Shown here in pieces: positions 41,204 to 51,194 of a stretch of 64,000 nucleotides of DNA. Source of the stretch: Alloascoidea africana (lineage: Eukaryota > Ascomycota > Alloascoideomycetes > Alloascoideales > Alloascoideaceae); the NCBI GenBank assembly GCA_030581615.1, contig JAKTTT010000038.1:124001-188000 (forward strand). Direction: 5' to 3'. The notes beneath the pieces were generated by a model. The model made no database searches. It was not told the DNA's origin and was given only the letters and a program-made list of their open reading frames with translations. Each line of letters begins with the position of its first letter. Positions within the stretch are counted from its first letter, which is position 1. Made by a program: the position numbers and the translations under genes.

Positions 41204-42114
41204 ATGAGCTTCACCATGAGCACGCCAGAGGCAGGGGTTCCTGGATGGCAGCCCGACGAAGAGGCTTCTGGGTGCCCGCTTTGCCGGTCGCAGTTCTCTT
41301 TTTTCCACAGACGCCATCATTGCCGGTATGTTTTGAGTGTTTCCTACTTTTTTCGCAGTGCTTGTTGTCTCTTATCGGGATTGGTACCAGAGCAGATCAC
41401 TGACCCCAGAGCCCGCTCCACAGAAAATGCGGCCGAGTGGTGTGCCAACGGTGCTCCAGTCGCCAGTCTACGTATCTTCCAGGAACCTATGTCGTCTCGC
41501 CTCCGTCCCAGATCTTCCTGGAGTCGCCCCATGTCCCCCATCGCACTTGCGACCGTTGCTTGGAGGAGCTGGAGATGATCAAGGCTGCCCTGGCCAGCAC
41601 GACCACATCCCAGAGCAGCAGCCACAACAACACCGCCAGACCAGAACACAATAGAATTTGGAGCTCTCGCGACAGCACGAGTCCCACGGCTAGTGCAACA
41701 GCAGACTCTGGCCGTCGCGACCGCCACGGCCTCCCGCCAGAGCCCCAGATGGAGCAGATCGGCAGGCGGCAAGACAGCCTTCGGTGTCCCGTGTGCACCC
41801 GCCCGCTGGAGGACCTGCCCGAGCCCGACCGCGAGGCCCATGTCGACCGGTGCCTGACCCGCAACGCAGCGCCACATTCGCAGCCGCGCCCTGGGTCCGG
41901 GTCCGGGTCCGGGCCCCGGCCGCGGATGGTTGTCTACACCCTGCCCGACCCGCCGCACCCGCGCCCCGACGAAGAGTGCGTGATCTGCCTGGAAGAGCTT
42001 GCGCCCGGTGACCCGGTGGCCCGGCTCCAGTGCCTCTGTGTGTACCACGTGACGTGCATCGAGCAGTGGTTCGCCCGAAACGGGTCATGCCCGGTGCACG
42101 TGGACGGGTGCTGA
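41204..42114 (+). CDS. PIB1: FYVE and RING finger protein (Pib1-like), two exons
   Basis: Exons are 41204-41325 and 41424-42114, giving 270 residues (yeast Pib1 has 286). The 98-bp intron splits the FYVE domain inside its signature: WQPDEEASGCPLC and FFHRRHHCR lie before it, and KCGRVVCQRC and CDRCLEEL follow. WxxD, RRHHCR and RVVCQRC are the PI3P-binding elements. A GSGSGSGPRPR linker precedes a C-terminal RING near residues 224-266 (CVICLEELAPGDPVARLQCL, then YHVTCIEQWF, then CPVH), in which the last ligand is His. Pib1 is an endosomal and vacuolar E3 ligase. The second half of the gene is much richer in G+C than its surroundings. Confidence 0.88.
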
Positions 42115-42180
42115 AGTGGGCGGGTAACCTACTGATGTCCTAGGTGTTTGGGAAAACGGCCTGGGATGCTCTACACCAGC

Positions 42181-42471
42181 ATGGAGAACCCTCACGAACA
42201 GGTCCAGAACGCGCTGCTTTCGCGGATCATCAACAATACGGTATGCGGTGGTCTTGATAATGATAATGATCTTGCTATATTATACATATACATGTGCCAA
42301 CATCTGCTCTAGGAACGACTCAATGAGTCCATACTCGTGCTAAACAAAGCCCTACAGGAGATAAACAGAGACAACATGAACATAGAGCTGCTTGCTCAAA
42401 TGTGGGAAAATTACCAGCGAAACGCCCAGTTTAACCTTGAAGCAACTGGAAATGTAAAGGAGCCATTATAA
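42181..42471 (+). CDS. DAD4: DASH/DAM1 complex subunit Dad4, two exons
   Basis: Exon 1 is 42181-42240 (20 codons) and exon 2 is 42313-42471. The 72-bp intron has a GTATGC donor and CTAG acceptor. The product has 72 residues, exactly the length of S. cerevisiae Dad4, and reads [20 protein letters not shown] then [19 protein letters not shown], ending [15 protein letters not shown]. Dad4 belongs to the ring-forming complex that couples kinetochores to microtubules. An in-frame ATG 15 bases upstream exists, but MENPHEQ is the conserved start. It begins only 66 bp after the PIB1-like gene. Neither exon is long enough to stand out as an ORF. Confidence 0.95.
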
Positions 42472-42613
42472 ACAAACAATGTCTTTTTCTTCCGTGGTTG
42501 CAATCTTAAAACTTCTCAGGTTCTGTTATATAGACAAAAAAAGGATAGATGATCACCATTGTTAGCAAAATACTACTCTAGCTTTGTTTGATTCTGTAAA
42601 TTCAACTTTGTAG

Positions 42614-42799
42614 TTACTCACCCTGCTGTGTCAAAAGCATGTTGTATCTCTTTTTCAGTGTAACCCGTTGTCGTGAGTACTTGTCATCGGGTGAAAACCT
42701 TGCGGGATGGGCAGACTTGGTAATTTTGCCCTCTTCAGTAATCTTTTTCAGCGTGTATATCCGCTTGCCGTCTTCGCCCAATGTATACATCAAATGCAT
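42614..42799 (-). CDS. NOP10: H/ACA snoRNP protein Nop10
   Basis: A 61-residue protein starting [19 protein letters not shown], with THE core [20 protein letters not shown], nearly identical to Nop10 across eukaryotes (58 residues in yeast). The upstream open frame adds only non-conserved codons, so the ATG at 42799 was chosen. Nop10 binds the pseudouridine synthase Cbf5 in H/ACA particles that modify and process rRNA. It converges with DAD4 and diverges from SWA2. Confidence 0.97.
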   Translation of the reverse strand: MHLMYTLGEDGKRIYTLKKITEEGKITKSAHPARFSPDDKYSRQRVTLKKRYNMLLTQQGE

Positions 42800-42903
42800 T
42801 TTCGCTGTTTGTCTATCCAAAGAGAAATGTTTTTGCTAACGTATTCTAACCGAAAGTTGAGAACTGAAGAAATTTTACAACCAACCCAATGTGCGAAAAA
42901 CGT

Positions 42904-42916
42904 ACACCCATACACC
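42904..42916 (+). promoter_or_regulatory. Rap1-like site in the NOP10/SWA2 promoter
   Basis: ACACCCATACACC fits the Rap1 consensus ACACCCRYACAYM in all 13 positions. It lies 105 bp upstream of NOP10 and 78 bp upstream of SWA2. Use by a Rap1 or Tbf1-type factor is inferred. Confidence 0.45.
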
Positions 42917-42993
42917 CTCCACCCATCCCTTTTCTTTCTTAATGGAAAAAGACCACAACCAAGACTAAGGCGCAAAACAGAAAGCCATATACA

Positions 42994-45321
42994 ATGTCGG
43001 GAGGAAAAGCATCTTCTAACGATTCTTTTGCAGATATACTCTCATTTGCTAGACCTTCTTCCTCCCAATCTGTTCGAAATGGTAATGGTGCCACGAAAAA
43101 CCTCTCGCTTCTAGAACGTCAGAGATTAGGACATACAGGCAGTAGTAACAATAGTTCAAGGTCGACCACTCCTGCCTCGGCATTTTCCAACTGGGATGGT
43201 CTCGACTTGCTAGATAAAAAGGGTCCCTCTTTTCAAGCGAATTCTCCTCCAGTTGGGGGAAGCTCACCACTTGTATCAGGAATCTTAACCCCCAGCCTTA
43301 TTCCCTCAGGTGATAAAATCTCAAACACAAACGGTTCTTCCTCAGCTACACCGGAGCCAGCAAAACCAGATGATTTTGAAAATCTATTTGACGTTTTCAA
43401 CAAGCCTCCGCAACCTCAGCCTAAAGTTGAAGAGTCGGCCTCAGGCCTGGCTTCAGTTTCATCAATAGAGTCAACTGAGCATAAACCTGTTCTTCCTAAA
43501 CGACCTGCACCGAGAAAAGCAACCCCTTCTCCACATCCTGATCTTCCAAGAACTTCGTCTTCATCCTCATCCTCATCCTCAGCGGAAGCACCAAAAACAT
43601 ATCATAAAGACCATGCAATTGCGGAGCTATTGGACATGGGGTTCAGCCTTGAGCAGGCACAAGAAGCTCTGTCGCATACCGATGATGGTAGTAATGTAGG
43701 ACAAGCAATAGACTATATAATGAACAAAGCACACAGAGAAGCAAAACAAAAAAGAGTTGGTGCAAATCAGAACGTGAGTAGGAAAGCCACCACCAGTGAA
43801 GACTCTATGGACGATATCGGAAAGATGGTAAATGAGTTATCTGGACAATTCATCTCCAAAGCTTCAATGCTATGGTCACAAGGACGCCGCAATTTGCAAA
43901 AGACATTGGAGCAGTATAATGCAAAAACCTCTGGTGATGGATCTGGTGCTTCGACACCTGCCTGGATGAGAGACCAAGACCTTTATGCGAGACGAGAAGC
44001 AAATAGGAGGTTTGATGATGATGCTCATGACATTGACATCCCTGATCACACTCCTCCATTACCAAGACGAAGAGGAGAGGCAAAAGTTAACGATGGATTG
44101 ACGAAAGAAGCTATGTTACTGGAGATGAATGGACAACCAGAAAGAACATCACAAAGACAACAACAGCCACCACCAATTCCAAATGTCTCGAGACCTAGTT
44201 CAAGAGCCCAGGCATTCAAAGATTCTGTGCAAAATGAATCTGATGTGTATCAATCTCCAGCAAGGAGAAGAAGAGCCCCAGCTCCAGCTCCAAGACCAGT
44301 TTCAAAGCCTGCTCCTAAGCCTGCTCCTAAACCACAGTCACTTAGAGCGCCCATCAACAAACCAAAAGTCGTGGTCGCGAGACCAGCTGTTTCTATATCA
44401 CCTGCAGCACATGAGAATTTCAACAAAAACCGTACCTTAGGAGGTGATGCTTTTAAAAGGGGAGACTTTACAGAAGCACACATCTTTTATGAAAAGGCTC
44501 TTGTTAACATGCCCCCACAACATCTACTCTCTGTGATCGGTCTCTCTAACAAATCCGCAGCTCTTTTAAAGTTGGGAAACGCTAAAGATGCTCTGAATGA
44601 TGCGAATAGGGCTCTTTCAATCATCGGAGAGAGTAAAGGTATTGGAGAGGGCGAGATTGAACCTGGCAAGGGCAAGACAGTAAGAGAGTTTTACTTGAAG
44701 GCTACGCAAAGGAAAGCTGAGGCTCTCGAGAGCTTGGAAAGATATCCTGAGGCGGCATCTACATGGAATGAACTTGTTGAAAATGGCGGTGCGTCAAATG
44801 TCGCACTTGAGAGTAAACGACGATGTCTGGCTGCTTCCCAACCAGCTCCAGCACCAAAGCCAAAGCCAAGACCACGGCCGTCAGCAGTACAGAATACGAT
44901 GGTGAATAAGAACGCTAGGAATGGGAAATCAGCGGCGGACCCAAACAAATCAAATGCAGTTAACAAATTGAGAAAGGAGGCAAAGCTGGCAGAACGAGAA
45001 GAAAACGAAAAGTTTGTACTTTTGGACCAGGTCGAAGCGAAAATCGAGGCTTGGAAAAAGGGGAAAGAGGACAATCTTCGTGCACTGCTTGCCTCTCTTG
45101 ATTCAATTCTGGATTCTTCCTATAATTGGAAGAAAATCGGTATGGCTGATCTAGTCTTGGACAAAAAAGTGAAGATTAACTATCTCAAAGCGGTGGCGAA
45201 AACACATCCAGACAAGATTCCGTCGGGTGCAACCACAGAGCAGAAAATGGTTGCACAGGCTGTGTTTGTCACGTTGAATGGTGCATGGGACAAATTTAAA
45301 GAAATCAACGGCATAAAATAA
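42994..45321 (+). CDS. SWA2: Auxilin-like J-domain protein Swa2
   Basis: A 775-residue single exon. The N-terminus (about 1-200) is disordered, with clathrin/adaptor-type short motifs likely (NWDGLDLLDK, FENLFDVF). A UBA domain lies near 205-247 (HAIAELLDMGFSLEQAQEAL). A Pro/Ala/Lys repeat (KPAPKPAPKP) precedes TPR-like helices near 473-545 (NRTLGGDAFKRGDFTEAHIF). A C-terminal J domain ends the protein, with HPD near residue 737 (KTHPDKIPSGA) and NGAWDKFKEI. Swa2 recruits Hsp70 to uncoat clathrin vesicles and takes part in ER inheritance. Domain order matches yeast Swa2 (668 residues). Confidence 0.93.
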   Translation: MSGGKASSNDSFADILSFARPSSSQSVRNGNGATKNLSLLERQRLGHTGSSNNSSRSTTPASAFSNWDGLDLLDKKGPSFQANSPPVGGSSPLVSGILTPSLIPSGDKISNTNGSSSATPEPAKPDDFENLFDVFNKPPQPQPKVEESASGLASVSSIESTEHKPVLPKRPAPRKATPSPHPDLPRTSSSSSSSSSAEAPKTYHKDHAIAELLDMGFSLEQAQEALSHTDDGSNVGQAIDYIMNKAHREAKQKRVGANQNVSRKATTSEDSMDDIGKMVNELSGQFISKASMLWSQGRRNLQKTLEQYNAKTSGDGSGASTPAWMRDQDLYARREANRRFDDDAHDIDIPDHTPPLPRRRGEAKVNDGLTKEAMLLEMNGQPERTSQRQQQPPPIPNVSRPSSRAQAFKDSVQNESDVYQSPARRRRAPAPAPRPVSKPAPKPAPKPQSLRAPINKPKVVVARPAVSISPAAHENFNKNRTLGGDAFKRGDFTEAHIFYEKALVNMPPQHLLSVIGLSNKSAALLKLGNAKDALNDANRALSIIGESKGIGEGEIEPGKGKTVREFYLKATQRKAEALESLERYPEAASTWNELVENGGASNVALESKRRCLAASQPAPAPKPKPRPRPSAVQNTMVNKNARNGKSAADPNKSNAVNKLRKEAKLAEREENEKFVLLDQVEAKIEAWKKGKEDNLRALLASLDSILDSSYNWKKIGMADLVLDKKVKINYLKAVAKTHPDKIPSGATTEQKMVAQAVFVTLNGAWDKFKEINGIK

Positions 45322-46843
45322 GTGAATACGAATAGTCAGTGATAATCACTTTCATATACATTTCATTATTCTCTTTGATTGCGGAGAAAATTGAATTTTT
45401 AATGGGCAATTGGTAGAATAGATTAGATTGGACGTACACAGAGACTAACAAAATTGAGCCAAATTTTTTTTCCCCCGTTTTTTGTGTAAACATGACCACT
45501 CCAGTTTTCTAGCCGCATATCCAAGCTTTGTTGAAGTGAAAGTTATGATGGCTTTGGTTTAGAAGATAACTGGAACCGTCAAGTCCCAGATGTTGTGTGA
45601 TGATTTAGTAGTATATTTCTTTAGCATAGAATCAGTTTTGTGATCAGTTAAAACCTAGACATTTTTATTTATAAACTTTTGTTTAAAAAAGCGTATATCA
45701 TGATGTTCTATCAGTGATTTGATTTTATTCATTAACATCTTGCTTTCAAACTATCCTCAGAGCAATTCTATATCAGTAAAGAAAATGAGCTTGTGGAGGA
45801 GACGAATGGGCTTGATGGGTCAGAAGAGAGAATGGTTTCGTTATTCTAAAACATCTGGATAAGGTGGCGGTTGCTAAAAAAACGTTGATCCTGCTATGGA
45901 TCGCACTATGTGAATTTCCCAATGCTCAGAGCTTGGAATCATTTTAAACATTTTGCTATGGAGTGGTTTAAGGTAACTATGTCTAAGTTTTCACAGAACG
46001 AGTAATATGCGCCCGCCCAGCGCGGCAAAGCCAGGGATGTTTGACTTGAAGAAACACAAAATTCTTTAAGAACCAATAAATGGATATTTGCTTTAAGAAT
46101 CAATAAATGGATATTGCGGACTTGTTTTAACCTTTTTCTGCTCTTTTGCGCTTGTGCTGAGGTGGGCTTGACAATTGAGAGTGAACTAGATGAGTTTCCC
46201 CAATTCCTAAGAAGGGAAGTGTCTCAGTATATAGACTACGAAAGAGGTCAGTTGCCACCCAACTCTCGTTTCGTCTTCTTCTACCCTACTGCTCTGGTCT
46301 ACGTGCAACCTGTATGAGACGAAGGTAGTCTGGTCCTTGCTTGACCACGAACCATGATTCTGCGAGACCGTGGAGGATTCCTAGGCTGGAATGACTGGAA
46401 GCGAACGATAAAAACCCCGCTATGTTTTTGAAATGTCCTAAAAGTAATAGCGCCTAGGCAGCTTTATTTGTAAAGCATCTACATGTAACCTACATTTGAG
46501 TGCATTCTCAGACCTTTAAAAGACCAATTTATGAGTTTCGACACTTGTACTCTTATGAAAACCGTTTGAATAAGATTATTAGCAATATCATTTTGTTGAC
46601 AATATATATAGCTATCGATGCGACCGTATACTGTGTTAGTGCTAGATAATATCATTTGCTAAAAAGAAACTGGAAATAGTTTGAGCATCAATGTTACGTG
46701 AAAGGATTAGAACTCAGTTTTGGCCCAGCCTGGGGCCATTATGTGTTTCTCGGGAGATAAGTTTTAGGCGGCAAAGCTCTTATGAGCCCAGTAGCAGTTA
46801 AAACTTTTAGCAATTGACATTGTCTCAACACTACTTGTCAACC
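45322..46843. other. Intergenic between SWA2 and the F-box gene
   Basis: About 1.5 kb. A 67-codon frame at 46114-46317 has no ATG start and no recognisable content. A short tandem duplication at 46064-46116 is listed separately. No RNA gene was recognised. Confidence 0.45.
46064..46116. repeat. Two-copy 26-27-bp tandem duplication
   Basis: CTTTAAGAACCAATAAATGG with its following bases (46064-46090) is followed at once by a near-identical copy, CTTTAAGAATCAATAAATGG (46091-46116). They differ by one substitution and one base of length. Confidence 0.85.
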
Positions 46844-48622
46844 TCAGCAATCTGTATCATCATTATTGTCTTTCTCCGTACTTTCCGTCTTCATCCTGAT
46901 TCGAGTCATTCTTGACTTAAGATCACTGCACTTCTCTGGCAAACGCAAAATTGTCGTCAGAGCCATTGACCTCCATTCCTGGAGATTAATTTCCGATTTT
47001 CCACGTTTTTCTTTACCAAGTTTTCCCTTTTTTGCTTTTCCAGAAAGTTGCGTATATTCAGGGAGGATTAGGTTATTCCACCCATAACAAAAGTATTGTA
47101 TAGTCTCATCGCCCAGAGCAATAGCCCCAGCATATGACTCAGGATTGTCGTTCAGTCTAACATAATTTTCTCCATCTTCGTCTTTGGCCCAACTATTTGG
47201 GAAAAAACTATAATATTGCTCTGAAATATTTGGGCCGGAGAATAGATGAATTTTGGTACCAGTGAGGATATCATACACAACTATGCGCTTACCTCCTAAA
47301 CAACAAAAGCCTACCAAAACAACCAGAGAGTTGTTTACAATGTTGAAACCGTCGTAGGACAGAACAGCTAGATCATCAGCATCCCAAATAACATTTCTAA
47401 TGATGGCTGTCGGCTTCAGCCATTCGTCATCTGAGTGCTGACGGATATCAAATACAACGATTTCACCAGTCTGAACCTGCACAGTGGCCAAACAGGCACC
47501 TCCCCCAATGAGTGATTTATTGTATGTCAGGAGTGACGTTTCATCAATTGAGCTCTTGAGAATGCACTGTTCGTTTGCCTTACCTAGCGCGACATCAAGC
47601 TTTAGAGTCTGTGAAGGCCATTTGGATAACCCCTCTTGGCTTTGGTTCATGTCATAACGAACAATCTCATTGCCCTTCCCTATTATACAATATCCTGCAG
47701 CAAAGTCTACCTTGAAGATGATACCCCCATCTGAGATGATATAAGAAGCTGGCCAAATGCCTCTGGAGATCGCTAATATGAACTCGTCACTATGCGGAGC
47801 TTTATAATACAAACTTCCTAATCGATCTTTGACCACAATAGAGCCCTTAAAGTCTGCAAAAATATGGGTCACAACAACACCACTTGATTGAAGTTTCCAC
47901 TCCGCAACCATTTTCTTGCGTCTGATATTCCAAGCTTGTACCTTACCCCAGCATCCAGTATAAAGCGAAATTTGGTCGTTGTCGATATTTTGCTTGTTGA
48001 GGCATAGAGTAAAAAAAGATATACTAGGGAGTAAGAGTTCCCTTAACGGCCAACGTGTGGATTTGGCCAAAAGGAGTGAATCTGGATCAATTGTGTGGTA
48101 AGCAAATGCGATGGAATTGGGTGGAATGGCGGTACAGACCCTTTGGAAAGATAATAAACGCACACATAAAGGAGACTTGTCCTTATGTAGTTGAAAAATG
48201 CCAATCTTATCCGGAATGTCTGAAAATGTCACCATGCAATCATTTTTGAAGTCTGACTCGAGGTTGTCAATAGTTCCATCATTATCGATCCTTGTGTGTG
48301 AAGTGAGTAGTTGTTCTTTACTCCACCTTCGAAGACGAAACTTCCTGTAGAGGTACTCCTCTCTCCAGCATATACTTTTCGAAACGCTTGGAAAAGACTT
48401 GGTGCCAAATTCGTTAACAAAAAGCTCTTCCCAAGTAGCTTCGTTATGAACTATTCTTTTCCACCTTCTGCAAACAGAACCTGCTTGATGGAACCTTCCC
48501 GGATCCAAATAGCCAAAGATCCGTACCAGTAGTTCATCGGGTAAAGCATTGATATCTGTCATTTGTGAATTACTTTTGCCATCAATTTGACTTGACTTAG
48601 GACCGTCTTGAATTAACATCAT
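46844..48622 (-). CDS. F-box protein of Ufo1/Pof10-like layout
   Basis: A 592-residue protein with an F-box at about residues 24-65 (DINALPDELLVRIFGYLDPG, then FHQAGSVCRRWKRIVHNEAT). The post-F-box element SICWREEYLYRKFRLRRWSK resembles fungal Ufo1/Pof10 proteins. The remainder has about six to eight beta-rich segments that could form a WD-like propeller (ISLYTGCWGKVQAWNIRRKK, IVVFDIRQHSDDEWLKP, RIVVYDILTGTKIHLFSGPN). A basic, Lys-rich tail follows (SGKAKKGKLGKEKRGKSEIN). In the family it recruits substrates to SCF ubiquitin ligase. The exact orthologue is uncertain. Confidence 0.85.
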   Translation of the reverse strand: MMLIQDGPKSSQIDGKSNSQMTDINALPDELLVRIFGYLDPGRFHQAGSVCRRWKRIVHNEATWEELFVNEFGTKSFPSVSKSICWREEYLYRKFRLRRWSKEQLLTSHTRIDNDGTIDNLESDFKNDCMVTFSDIPDKIGIFQLHKDKSPLCVRLLSFQRVCTAIPPNSIAFAYHTIDPDSLLLAKSTRWPLRELLLPSISFFTLCLNKQNIDNDQISLYTGCWGKVQAWNIRRKKMVAEWKLQSSGVVVTHIFADFKGSIVVKDRLGSLYYKAPHSDEFILAISRGIWPASYIISDGGIIFKVDFAAGYCIIGKGNEIVRYDMNQSQEGLSKWPSQTLKLDVALGKANEQCILKSSIDETSLLTYNKSLIGGGACLATVQVQTGEIVVFDIRQHSDDEWLKPTAIIRNVIWDADDLAVLSYDGFNIVNNSLVVLVGFCCLGGKRIVVYDILTGTKIHLFSGPNISEQYYSFFPNSWAKDEDGENYVRLNDNPESYAGAIALGDETIQYFCYGWNNLILPEYTQLSGKAKKGKLGKEKRGKSEINLQEWRSMALTTILRLPEKCSDLKSRMTRIRMKTESTEKDNNDDTDC

Positions 48623-50301
48623 TGAAGAACAGTCTGTGAAGTGGTCAAGTGTTGCTTACTCTTAGTCAAGTTGTCTTATATAGCAATGTACTCCGAACAT
48701 GATTGCTTCCAACAGGGCTGTCCTAAGACGCTGGTCTGGATGAGAGCTAAACCATATTGATAAAACCAGAATGTCCAGTGCATATTGTTGGTCATCAAAA
48801 ATTACTGCTAATGCTACATTCTAATCACCACATTCCAAGGAAAGATTGAAATTTGTACAGTTGGCTTTCATCATGGTTATATTGGGGTTTCCATGATGGT
48901 CTTTGCCCCTGTCAGTATAGCATTTGGCTGTTCCTCGGGTTAGGCTCTAGTATCTGCTGGTGGATGCCTTCAGCTGTCAATCTTGCTTAGGAGATACTAC
49001 TTTGATTTTACTCGATATGATTCGGGGGACAGAGCCAGAGAACCAGCTTTAAACTGTTAGAGACTCTTTTTTTTTCTACTATTGTTTTAAGATATTGAGA
49101 GTTGCAGTGTCTGTAAGCACAAGGAGGAACTGACAAACGCAAGGCAAAACGCTGAGATGCCACAAAAAGACAGACAAAAACGAGCTTGATTGCTAGAACA
49201 TCGACTATAAAGAAACCTAATGGGCTATCTAACCCTCAAACAAGAGGAACAGACTCTACCAGTTAGAATCAAACAGCCAGTTATCCAGGAACCAAAGTAA
49301 TGGCAAGGCCTATAGCAGCAAACATTGACACACTAGCATCCAAGCCAAAATGGTCAGCCGCGCATACTGGCATGCTCCACAATGCTGAGTCTATAATCTT
49401 TCATGTTTTGGTCACGCATTACTGTTTGCTCTGAGTTCAATTTTAGATGCTGCCAAATACCCTCTATTGAATCAGGATCCGGATATTGAGGGGACCACGC
49501 TTAAACCTCAATATGATGCTATTGTTCAATGAGTGTTTTGCTGGAACATTACATCTGCACTTGTTCCCCTGTTTCACCAATGATCTGAGAATGCTTCCTC
49601 GAGAACTTGTGATTAACTAGTTATTTTGAACCTAGTCTTGAAATTTAGTAGGATACACAGGTCCATGCCATCTCAAAAAACCGTACTTCAATGTTCCTTG
49701 GATCTATTTTGTACTCTGTTATTCTCATAACTAGTTTCAACGAAGACTGTTCAGCTTTGCAACATTATTTAGACCTCAACGTTTAAAAGATTTTCTCTTA
49801 CTCCTCTATACAATTCTTTATCACTTCTACTGGTCAGAATGCTTTGCGCTTGTCCATCATTTTCCGCTCTTCCCGAATCAATGAAACCAGTTCTATAGAA
49901 GAGCACTGATGACCCTTTGATGGTCTTTGCAATCCTTGAATCTGAATTTCTTCCTACTCTAGGAATTATTACTTTGTAATAGGCATACATATACTTTTAG
50001 GGCATTTCCCTCTTGTTCCCCTCCTCTTTAAATGTCAAGTAATTATTGCACTCTTTAACAAAATGGGAAATCATTTTGGGAATAACATATCTACAAAATA
50101 AAAGTCACATGTGAGCGGCCATCTACAGCCTTTCACAGTTCAAGTATTTATTTAGGATGCATACCACATAAAGGTTTAAGTTATAGTAGAAAATTGGTTT
50201 AACGAATTGTTTAAATTGAGGAAACCAACTTGATCTAAAATCATCGAAACCCACTAGACTGTAGAAACAAAAAATCCCGGTTAAAATAAATCACTGTATC
50301 A

Positions 50302-50315
50302 GTGTGTGTGTGTGT
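50302..50315. repeat. (GT)7 microsatellite
   Basis: Seven GT dinucleotides in AT-rich intergenic DNA. Confidence 0.9.
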
Positions 50316-51162
50316 ATCGTCTTTTGTATTATAGTCCTATATTCTAACATGTTCGGCCGATTGTATCAGTGTATATAATTCCCAACCAGGGAGGGATCAA
50401 TCAATGGAACTTTTGGGAATTTCAAAATAAGACATTGTTTGTTTATGTCGGAAACCATATCCTAAAGGATATCCAAATGCTTGGTAATTTTCGGAACACA
50501 CTCTCACTCACTCAATCACTCATTAATTCCTAAAAAAAAATAATTTAGCTATTGTTGCACTTTCCTTTTCCTGACTCCAAAGCCAAAAACTCAATTCCAC
50601 CGGCGGGACAAACAAACATTTTTTTTGTTAAAAAAAGGGTCTACATTTATAATGCAGGTGTAAGTCTGTTACGGTTCTAATTCAAAATCAAACTCAAAAT
50701 TTAAAATCCTAAAAATAAATCAAACTTTATTCTGGACCAGACACATTAACTAGATGTAGGTCAAAGACTAGCTAGCACCCATCCAGACCCACCCATCTAA
50801 CACTATACATATACAACTTTCATAATTTGTACCTCCTACTTTAGCAATGAAATAATTATTTTTTGATAAATTGTGATGGTTAATTCTTGGTTCTGGATAG
50901 ATAAACATAAAACATCATGTTGAGAATCCCTCTCTTGTAGATTTTTTTTCGAAACTGGCAACTCCAAGGCATAAGAAAAACTTATTTTAAAGTTTCCTTA
51001 GAAATTGTCAGTCAAGGGAAAAAAAACTTTAGAAACAAGGGCTCAATTCGAATTCAAAGGAATTACAAAGGAAAGGTTTAAGTCTTTGTTTTTTGCGAAT
51101 ATATAAGGAGCACCTTTTCCCCTTCAAGTGAAGACCAAGCACAGCTTAGACTGTCTTTTTGT

Positions 51163-51194
51163 TAGGACTCGGGTGGCATCCACCCCGGGTCCTA
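51163..51194. repeat. GC-rich imperfect hairpin
   Basis: TAGGACTCGGGTGG and CCACCCCGGGTCCTA are inverted and separated by three bases, with one bulge and one mismatch. It is an island in very AT-rich DNA. It could be an RNA hairpin or an element end. The role is unknown. Confidence 0.7.

Noticed and set aside
41344-42048. Long minus-strand ORFs opposite the PIB1-like gene
   Set aside because: High G+C removes stop codons in all frames. The opposite strand encodes clear FYVE and RING motifs.
45598-45604. TGATGAT as a box C of a C/D snoRNA
   Set aside because: No CTGA box D or terminal stem at a suitable distance.
46114-46317. 67-codon ORF with a hydrophobic start
   Set aside because: No ATG start and no recognisable family, and it begins at the edge of a tandem duplication. 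Not supported as a gene.
49769-49990. 73-codon minus-strand ORF
   Set aside because: No known motif and no context supporting a gene.
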